From the NCBI GenBank assembly GCA_035491895.1, contig DATJJY010000124.1, positions 10,212 to 74,211 of the forward strand: a stretch of DNA of 64,000 bases, given 5' to 3'. The position numbers and the translations under genes are program-made. The DNA is from DASTHG01 sp035491895 (lineage in GTDB: Bacteria > Gemmatimonadota > Gemmatimonadetes > Gemmatimonadales > GWC2-71-9). Within the stretch, counting starts at the first letter, position 1, and each line of letters opens with the position of its first letter. The notes below the pieces were generated by a model. It saw only the letters and a program-made list of their open reading frames with translations, did not search any database and was not told the origin of the DNA. Below are positions 58,666 to 64,000 of this stretch, one piece after another.

Positions 58666-61044
58666 TCACCCGGGGCGGACGAGCTTCTTATCGGAGTCTT
58701 CTTCTGCGACTTCGTAGCCGGCGAGGTAGTAAGCGTAGTAGCGGTACGCGCCTCCGGCTTCGACGTCGTTCAAGACGGCGCCGAGCACCCGCACCGGGAG
58801 GCGGTCGAGCAAGTCGATCTTGGCCTGTGCGAGCTCGCGATCGGTGACGCCCGTGCGCATCACCAGCAGCAGGTTGCCGGTGAGCGTTCCCAGCACGTAG
58901 GGATCGACGCCGGCGGCCATCGGAGCGGAATCCACCAGGATCACGTCGAAGCGGGCCCGCAGCGACGTAATGAGCTGCGCCATGGCGGGGGAGCTCAGGA
59001 GCTCCGGTCCATTGGGAGTCCGCTGGCCGCAGCCGATGAAGCTGAGCTGCGGGAAGTCCGTCTTCTGAATGATCTCTTCGCGCCCGGCGTTGCCGCTCAG
59101 GTGATCGATCAGACCGGGCTTGCGCTTGGCGTTCAACACGCGATGCAACAAGCCCCGGCGAATATCGCCGTCGATCACGATGGTGCGCAGCCCGGCGTCT
59201 GCGAACGCGAGGCCGAGGTTCGAGGTGATGAACGACTTGCCGTCGCTCGACCCCGGGCTCGTGATCGTCAGCACCATGGGACCGGTCCCGTAGGCGTTCT
59301 GCACGCCCAGCCGGATGGACCGCAACGCCTCGATGACCTGCGGCGCATTGCGCCCATTGCCGTTCTCGCGGCTCACCCGCGGCACCACGCCAAGGATGGT
59401 GAGCCCCATGTCCATCGAGACCTGCTCGGGGTAGCGGAACCGCGTGTCCGTCTTGTCCAGCAGCACGGCGCCGACGACGCCCACGCCGAGGCTCCCCAGG
59501 AACGCGAGCGCGATCAGCACCGGCGCGAGGCTCCCCACGGGACGCTTCGGCTCGACCGCCGAATCGAGAATCTTGACGTCCGGCAAGGCGCTCATGTAGG
59601 CGAGGTTGACTTGATCATAGTTCTGCTGCAGCAGCTGCAGCGATTGCTGTGCCGAGGAGACCTCGAGATTCAATCGCCCGTCTTCGATGGTCAGCGACGG
59701 AATGTTCTGCAGGATCGTCGAGCCGGTCGAGACGCGCCGCTGCAGGTCGTTGATCTGTACGCCGAGCTGGGCATTGAGGGCGGTGGCCAGCTGCGGCAGC
59801 GTGTGTTTCTTCAGGTCGTCGAGCTCGTTGATGAGCCGCTTGACCGAGGGCTGCTCGTCGGTATAGCGGTTGCGCAGCGTCCGCAGATCGGCTTCGCGCG
59901 ACGTCAGCTCGCGCAGCGCCGCGGTCAGCTCGGTGTTGTGCTGCACCGCGGGAACGTTCTCGAGCTGATCCGCATTGATCCCCGAGTCGGCGTGCTGCAG
60001 CACGCGCTGGATGACCTTCTGGTCCTCCTGCAGCTGCTCCAGCGTGACCTGCTGATTGAAGAAGATGTTGGCCGACGGATCGCGCGCATCGATCTGCCCA
60101 CTCGGCGCCGACAGCGCGAGCTGGGTTGCCGAGCGCGTCCGGAACGCGCTGAGCGCCTGCGTCGCCTGGTTCAACTTGCCACGGGCGCGCTCCACCTGAT
60201 CGCTCAGGATCTGCTTCAGCTGTTGCACCTTTTCCCGCTTGAGATCCGCGGCGACGCCGACGAACCGCTCGATGATGGCGTTCAGGGTCGAGGCCGCATA
60301 TTCCGGATTGGGGTCCTTGAGGTCGAGCCGCATGAAATTGCCGTCTTCATCGGTGCGGACCGACAACGACGCGGCGAGCGACAACGCCGTTTCGTGCGGC
60401 GGCGCGACGCTGAAATTCACGACGCGCCCTTTCGACAGCGTCGCCTTCAACGGACGCCACACCCATCCCTGCGAGCGGCCGATCGAGTCTCCCACCAGTC
60501 CCGTCTCGGCTTGGTTGCCGTCGGCGTCAACCAGCGTATAGTGCGTGGCCGTGCTGTCGATCTTCAGCGTGTAGGCGCCGACGCGAAACCGGTCGGGGTG
60601 GAGATCGAAGTGGTCGAACACCGACGAGTCGGCGGCCTGCTCCCAATCGAGGTACAAGCGGTGCTCGCGCACCACGAAGTCCATCACCTGGTCGGAAGTC
60701 AGCAAGTCCGTCCAGCCGGTGGAAATCTGGAGCTGGTTTCCGATCTGAAACGCCGCCGATTGGCGATTGGGACCATTGACGATATCGACCCAGATCGTTG
60801 CGCGCGCATCGTAGGTCGGCTTGAAGAGGAACTTCGACAGTCCCCACCCCGCGGCGGTGCCGGCCACGACGACGCCGAGCACGAGCCACTTGAACCGCAT
60901 GACCGACGCGAGAATCCGGCGCCAGTCGGGTCCACCGCCGGGCGGCTGCGCGTCGCCGTACAGCATCGGCGCGGGGAGGCCTTGTCTGGCCTGCAGCGCT
61001 GTCGGCTGCGGAACAGGCTGCGGGACCGGCAAGTCGTTCGGCAT
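58666..61044 (-). CDS. Wzz/GumC copolymerase fused to a BY-kinase (Wzc-like)
   Basis: 792 residues. Cytoplasmic Pro-rich start, first transmembrane helix (about 52-70), periplasmic Wzz region with long coiled coils (about 240-430), GNVR/Wzz_C block (VPAVQHNTELTAAL ... ILDSAVEPKRPVGS), second transmembrane helix (about 510-530), then the tyrosine-kinase domain: Walker A SPGSSDGKS (about 592-600), A' VIDGDIRRG, Walker B VILVDSAPM, and a C-terminal tyrosine cluster YRYYAYYLAGYEV for autophosphorylation. Controls chain length and export. Upstream lies a sigma-54-like site and the dyad array. Confidence 0.93.
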   Translation of the reverse strand: MPNDLPVPQPVPQPTALQARQGLPAPMLYGDAQPPGGGPDWRRILASVMRFKWLVLGVVVAGTAAGWGLSKFLFKPTYDARATIWVDIVNGPNRQSAAFQIGNQLQISTGWTDLLTSDQVMDFVVREHRLYLDWEQAADSSVFDHFDLHPDRFRVGAYTLKIDSTATHYTLVDADGNQAETGLVGDSIGRSQGWVWRPLKATLSKGRVVNFSVAPPHETALSLAASLSVRTDEDGNFMRLDLKDPNPEYAASTLNAIIERFVGVAADLKREKVQQLKQILSDQVERARGKLNQATQALSAFRTRSATQLALSAPSGQIDARDPSANIFFNQQVTLEQLQEDQKVIQRVLQHADSGINADQLENVPAVQHNTELTAALRELTSREADLRTLRNRYTDEQPSVKRLINELDDLKKHTLPQLATALNAQLGVQINDLQRRVSTGSTILQNIPSLTIEDGRLNLEVSSAQQSLQLLQQNYDQVNLAYMSALPDVKILDSAVEPKRPVGSLAPVLIALAFLGSLGVGVVGAVLLDKTDTRFRYPEQVSMDMGLTILGVVPRVSRENGNGRNAPQVIEALRSIRLGVQNAYGTGPMVLTITSPGSSDGKSFITSNLGLAFADAGLRTIVIDGDIRRGLLHRVLNAKRKPGLIDHLSGNAGREEIIQKTDFPQLSFIGCGQRTPNGPELLSSPAMAQLITSLRARFDVILVDSAPMAAGVDPYVLGTLTGNLLLVMRTGVTDRELAQAKIDLLDRLPVRVLGAVLNDVEAGGAYRYYAYYLAGYEVAEEDSDKKLVRPG

Positions 61045-61153
61045 CGGGTCGAAACCTCAAACGCAATGGCCGGGGGACTCACCAAGAGCCCCCGCGCCAG
61101 GAGGAAACCGCTGAAACCCTGAAGCGGCTAAACGCTATACCGGGCTTGGGCTG

Positions 61154-61171
61154 TTGCAAGGTCTAGACCGC
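61154..61171 (-). promoter_or_regulatory. Weak sigma-54-like promoter toward the BY-kinase gene
   Basis: On the minus strand GCGGTCTAGACCTTGCAA: GG-N10-GC spacing and a good TTGCA at -12, but a poor -24 box. About 110 bp before the start codon and about 85-130 bp from the dyads. Confidence 0.35.
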
Positions 61172-61247
61172 CCTGTTACACAGATTCTCCGAACCCTCTC
61201 GCCATGAGCCCGGTGCTGTACTGCAAACAATCGTCCCCTTGCGCAAC

Positions 61248-61305
61248 GCAACAGATTGTTGCAAATAGGCAACAGAGTGCTGCCTCAATACAACGGTTTT
61301 GTTGC
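61248..61305. promoter_or_regulatory. Three dyads spaced by about 21 bp, candidate enhancer sites
   Basis: Dyad 1: GCAACAGATTGTTGC (61248-61262, perfect). Dyad 2: GCAACAGAGTGCTGC (61269-61283, one mismatch). Dyad 3: CAACGGTTTTGTTG (61291-61304). Centres at about 61255, 61276 and 61297.5, two helical turns apart, on one face of the DNA. Typical layout for an NtrC-type activator. Confidence 0.6.
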
Positions 61306-61360
61306 AGAGTGGCCACTGCAGGTCAAGGCAGTACAACCGTCTACAGCACGCGGAGCTAGC

Positions 61361-61376
61361 AGGCCCGATCCCTGCA
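61361..61376 (+). promoter_or_regulatory. Sigma-54-like promoter of the NtrC-type regulator gene
   Basis: AGGCCCGATCCCTGCA matches TGGCACG-N4-TTGCW at 9 of 12 fixed positions with the invariant GG and GC at the right 10-bp spacing. It is about 65-105 bp from the dyads and leaves a leader of about 60 nt. Confidence 0.45.
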
Positions 61377-61448
61377 TTGCGACAACCTGACAGGCGCGAC
61401 GCAGCGGCGTCGCGACGATGGACTTCTGCGACGAGGGAACCGACGCCC

Positions 61449-62978
61449 GTGTCCGTAAACACCACAGACCCCGCGCTGGGTCGTGACGTTTCCAAGCTGG
61501 TCCAGGTTGATCCCCGGGCCCGCGCCAGCCTCAGCATCCTCGTGGTCGACGACGAGCGCGTCATGCGCGAGAGCTGCGCCTCGTATCTGGAGGCCGAGGG
61601 CTACAACGTCACGATCTGCTCGCGCGGCGACAAAGCGCTCGAGACCATCAAGCGTCGGGCGTTCGACATCGTGCTCGTCGATCTCTACATGAGCCAAGTC
61701 CCGGGAATGGAATTGCTGCGCGCCGCACTGGCGACGCATCCTGAGACGATCGTGATCGTGATGACGGGTAACCCGAGCGTCGACTCGAGCCTCGAAGCGC
61801 TGCGCACGGGAGCCTGGGACTATCTCCCCAAGCCCTTCTCCGCCACGCACTTGCAGATCCTGATCGGACGCGCCGCCCACGCGGTCGTCGTCGCGCGCGA
61901 GTCGCAGAAGCAGCAGGCCCAGCTCGAAAAGACGGAGGGGGAAACCGAGAAATTCAACGTTCTCGGCAGCGCCCCCGCCTTCCGCAAGATCATCGCCCTG
62001 GCTCGCAAAGTCGCGGCGACCGACGCCTCGGTGTTCATCACCGGCGAGAGCGGTTCGGGAAAAGAGCTGATCGCGCAATTCATTCATCACTACAGCCGCC
62101 GCTCCAGCCGTCCGCTCGTGGCGATCAACTGCGCGGCACTCCCCGAGGCGTTGCTCGAATCAGAGATGTTCGGCCACGTGAAGGGCGCCTTTACCGGGGC
62201 CGTGCGTGACAAGCCCGGCCTGCTCGAGACGGCCAACGGCGGCACGATGTTCCTGGACGAGCTGATCGAGATGCCGAAGCCGATCCAGGCGAAGCTGCTG
62301 CGGGTCATTCAGGACGGCGTGGTCCGGCGCGTCGGCAGTGAAACGACCGACGCCGTCGTCAACGTGCGCTTCATCGCCGCGACCAATATCGACCCCGACG
62401 AGGCCGTTGCCTCCGGAGCGTTGCGCGAAGACCTCTATTACCGGCTGCGCGTAGTCCCGATTCACATGCCGCCGCTGCGCTCGCGCCCCGAGGACATTCC
62501 GCTCCTCGCCAACCACTTCCTGTCGTATTACTGGAAGCGGCACCGCGACGCCAGCCAGCCGCTCCCCACGTGGACGCCCGCGGCCATTCGGGCCTTGGCG
62601 ACGCACTCCTGGCCCGGCAACGTCCGCGAGCTCCAGAACGTGGTGGAGCACGCCGTCGTGCTGCTCGAGCCGGGCGCCGATGTCCAGCCGGAAGACATTC
62701 CCTTCATCGGAGATCAGAAGGGGGCGGCCGCCGCGGCGAGCGCCGCGGAGCCCGCCGCCGGGCTGGATATCGAGGGCCCGCCGGGGGAGAGCTATCACGC
62801 CGCCCGCGAGCGGTTGCTCTCGGCGTTCGAGCGCCGCTACCTCACCCGTCTCGTGCAGCAGGCGGGTGGCAACATGTCCAAGGCGGCGCGCATCGCCGGC
62901 GTGGATCGGACGACGCTGTACCGCCTGATGGAACGCCACGGCCTGGAGCGCAATCTCCTCGCGACGGCGGCAGAGTAG
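61449..62978 (+). CDS. Sigma-54-dependent NtrC-type response regulator
   Basis: 509 residues from GTG 61449. Receiver domain (about 28-145) with Asp34-Asp35, phospho-acceptor Asp78 and Lys128; AAA+ domain (about 170-405) with Walker A GESGSGKE (199-206), the sigma-54 contact loop GAFTGA (246-251), Walker B GGTMFLDEL (264-272) and the arginine-finger region; C-terminal Fis-type HTH (about 465-505, GGNMSKAARIAGVDRTTLYR). Activates sigma-54 promoters when phosphorylated. No cognate histidine kinase is adjacent. It faces away from the BY-kinase gene across the dyad region and is followed by a strong terminator. Confidence 0.96.
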   Translation: MSVNTTDPALGRDVSKLVQVDPRARASLSILVVDDERVMRESCASYLEAEGYNVTICSRGDKALETIKRRAFDIVLVDLYMSQVPGMELLRAALATHPETIVIVMTGNPSVDSSLEALRTGAWDYLPKPFSATHLQILIGRAAHAVVVARESQKQQAQLEKTEGETEKFNVLGSAPAFRKIIALARKVAATDASVFITGESGSGKELIAQFIHHYSRRSSRPLVAINCAALPEALLESEMFGHVKGAFTGAVRDKPGLLETANGGTMFLDELIEMPKPIQAKLLRVIQDGVVRRVGSETTDAVVNVRFIAATNIDPDEAVASGALREDLYYRLRVVPIHMPPLRSRPEDIPLLANHFLSYYWKRHRDASQPLPTWTPAAIRALATHSWPGNVRELQNVVEHAVVLLEPGADVQPEDIPFIGDQKGAAAAASAAEPAAGLDIEGPPGESYHAARERLLSAFERRYLTRLVQQAGGNMSKAARIAGVDRTTLYRLMERHGLERNLLATAAE

Positions 62979-63003
62979 CCGCTGTCCAGTCGGCCGGTGA
63001 ACC

Positions 63004-63034
63004 GGGGGGAGCATGTGCTCCCCCCTTGGTTTTT
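63004..63034 (+). terminator. Intrinsic terminator after the NtrC-type gene
   Basis: Stem of six G-C pairs plus AGC/GCT (GGGGGGAGC / GCTCCCCCC) with loop ATGT, then TTGGTTTTTAT. Strong rho-independent terminator 26 bp past the stop. Confidence 0.9.
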
Positions 63035-63283
63035 ATCGACTTACGCCATTGTGTGAAGCAATCTTGTAGCGAACTCCCTACACCTAACGGACCTACGCTG
63101 CAGAGCAGACTCATCACCGCGCGGCGACAGTTTCGTAACGATTTCGTAACTCCAATCAGAATAACGATTTCCGCTTGTGGTCCGTCGTGGGGTGGCTGCG
63201 CACGACCCTTGCTTGTGGATGCGCCGGGGGGCCGACAGGCCCCGTTAGCTCGCAGCCACCACTCGAACCGGGACAGCCGCCCG
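63035..63283. other. Gene-free leader region of the second phosphoglycosyl transferase
   Basis: No gene seen. TTTCGTAAC occurs twice 11 bp apart (63130-63149 region). A perfect 10-bp inverted repeat GGTGGCTGCG (63191-63200) / CGCAGCCACC (63251-63260) encloses a second hairpin GGGGCC-GACA-GGCCCC. Within it GCGCACGACCCTTGCT (63198-63213) resembles a sigma-54 promoter. Confidence 0.5.
63198..63213 (+). promoter_or_regulatory. Sigma-54-like promoter before the second phosphoglycosyl transferase
   Basis: GCGCACGACCCTTGCT against TGGCACG-N4-TTGCW: CACG, TTGC and spacing are exact; the first G of the -24 GG is C. Lies about 70 bp upstream of the ATG, with the TTTCGTAAC direct repeats about 50-70 bp further upstream. 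Confidence 0.4.
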
Positions 63284-64000
63284 ATGGCCGTTTCGAACCT
63301 CGCCGAGACATTTTCCGTCCGTCCGCCAATCGCCCTGGTCCGTGGGCTCGGTCCGTCCGAGCTGCGCACCGAAGGCGCGCGCCGGGCGCTGAACGTGTCC
63401 GTAGCGATGCTCGGAATCCTGGTTGCCGCACCCGTCATGTTCGTCGTCGCAGCGCTGATCAAGCTGACCTCGCGCGGCCCGGTGGTGTTCGTGCAGACCC
63501 GTGTTGGTCTCGACCGCCGCTACCCGGCCAAGGGAGCAGGCAACGGTCGACGGCAGCTCGATCTGGGCGGGAAGCCCTTCCGGATTTACAAGTTCCGGAC
63601 CATGCACGTGCAGCCCAAGACGGAGCAGGTCTGGGCGCGTCCCAACGACCCCCGGGTGACGTCGGTGGGGCGCGTGCTGCGGAAGTATCGCCTGGACGAG
63701 CTGCCCCAGCTGTTCAACGTGTTGCTGGGCGACATGAACATCGTGGGCCCAAGGCCCGAGCAGCCCAGCATCGTCACCAACTTGCAGCAGCAGATCACGA
63801 ACTACCCGTTGCGCCACAAGGTGCGGCCGGGCATCACGGGGTGGGCGCAGATCAACCACCACTACGATGCCTCGATCGAGGATGTGCGGCGCAAGGTGAG
63901 CCTGGATCTCGAGTACATCGGGAAGCAGTCGTTTACCGAAGACCTCAAGATCATGCTCCGGACGGTCCCGGTGGTCGTGCTGCGCAAGGGCGGCTGGTAA
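63284..64000 (+). CDS. Phosphoglycosyl transferase (short, WcaJ/EpsL-like catalytic domain)
   Basis: 238 residues, complete, its TAA being the last three bases of the window. One hydrophobic helix (about 36-58, SVAMLGILVAAPVMFVVAAL) typical of the membrane-embedded reentrant helix, then PF02397 signatures: VFVQTRVGLDRRYP, FRIYKFRTMHVQ, YRLDELPQLFNVLLGDM, NIVGPRPEQPS and RPGITGWAQINHHYD. Unlike the 532-residue enzyme at 54024 it lacks the N-terminal helices and Rossmann part. Transfers a sugar-1-phosphate to the polyprenyl carrier, so the window may encode the start of two different polymers. Confidence 0.93.
   Translation: MAVSNLAETFSVRPPIALVRGLGPSELRTEGARRALNVSVAMLGILVAAPVMFVVAALIKLTSRGPVVFVQTRVGLDRRYPAKGAGNGRRQLDLGGKPFRIYKFRTMHVQPKTEQVWARPNDPRVTSVGRVLRKYRLDELPQLFNVLLGDMNIVGPRPEQPSIVTNLQQQITNYPLRHKVRPGITGWAQINHHYDASIEDVRRKVSLDLEYIGKQSFTEDLKIMLRTVPVVVLRKGGW

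Larger units (their letters stand above)
61045..61448. other. Divergent regulatory region between BY-kinase and NtrC-type regulator
   Basis: 404 bp without a gene. It contains the three evenly spaced dyads (61248-61305) and one sigma-54-like element pointing to each side (61154-61171 minus, 61361-61376 plus). Half-sites TGTTGC also occur at 61152-61157. Confidence 0.6.

Overview
The window is GC-rich DNA (by eye about two thirds G+C) from a diderm bacterium. The envelope genes (Wza-type export proteins, a heptose kinase), the hrcA-dnaJ-HIT-rpsU-yqeY-mutS2-dnaG-recJ-rsmD-coaD order and the abundance of non-ATG starts fit Gemmatimonadota best. That placement is an inference from gene content and order; no 16S rRNA gene is present. 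No transposase, phage gene or CRISPR array was seen.

Positions 1-30074 form one long minus-strand block of housekeeping genes. Read in the direction of transcription (right to left) it contains: asparaginase and a carboxymuconolactone-decarboxylase-like protein; obg and dprA; hemW; hrcA, dnaJ, a HIT hydrolase, rpsU, yqeY, mutS2, dnaG, a zinc-ribbon coiled-coil protein, recJ, rsmD, coaD and pta; an RsbV/RsbW/RsbU-like partner-switching module; ksgA, rex and arginine deiminase; an MBL hydrolase; the infC-rpmI-rplT-pheS-pheT translation cluster; zapA, rny and folD. Neighbouring genes often overlap through ATGA, GTGA or even CTGA junctions, which points to translational coupling. A perfect Rex operator sits at the ksgA/rex junction. 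infC and ksgA have no usable ATG/GTG/TTG start and probably begin at CTG.

Positions 30130-31924 are a transition on the plus strand: a heptose-7-phosphate kinase, a CAT-anticodon tRNA, a small secreted cysteine-rich protein and tRNA-Val(CAC). The last base of tRNA-Val is the first base of the next gene.

Positions 31924-64000 are a large polysaccharide locus. It encodes five or more GT4 glycosyltransferases, a glucuronyl C5-epimerase-like lipoprotein, two outer-membrane export proteins, two Wzz-type copolymerases (one fused to a BY-kinase), an O-antigen ligase/polymerase-like protein, a Wzx-like flippase, an AsnB-type amidotransferase, two phosphoglycosyl transferases, glmS, and four enzymes (oxidoreductase, aminotransferase, acetyltransferase, 2-epimerase) that match the UDP-2,3-diacetamido-mannuronic acid pathway. 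The product is probably an acidic, N-acetylated surface polysaccharide. A sigma-54-dependent NtrC-type regulator lies beside the BY-kinase. Between the two are three dyads evenly spaced by about 21 bp and flanked by sigma-54-like promoters, which looks like an autoregulated switch for the locus.

The most unusual signal is a family of degenerate 7-, 8- or 9-bp tandem arrays. They are often arranged as inverted pairs and occur at eight loci, both in spacers (upstream of infC, infC/rpmI, rex/arcA, before tRNA-Val, before an export gene) and inside coding linkers (pheT, ksgA, mutS2).
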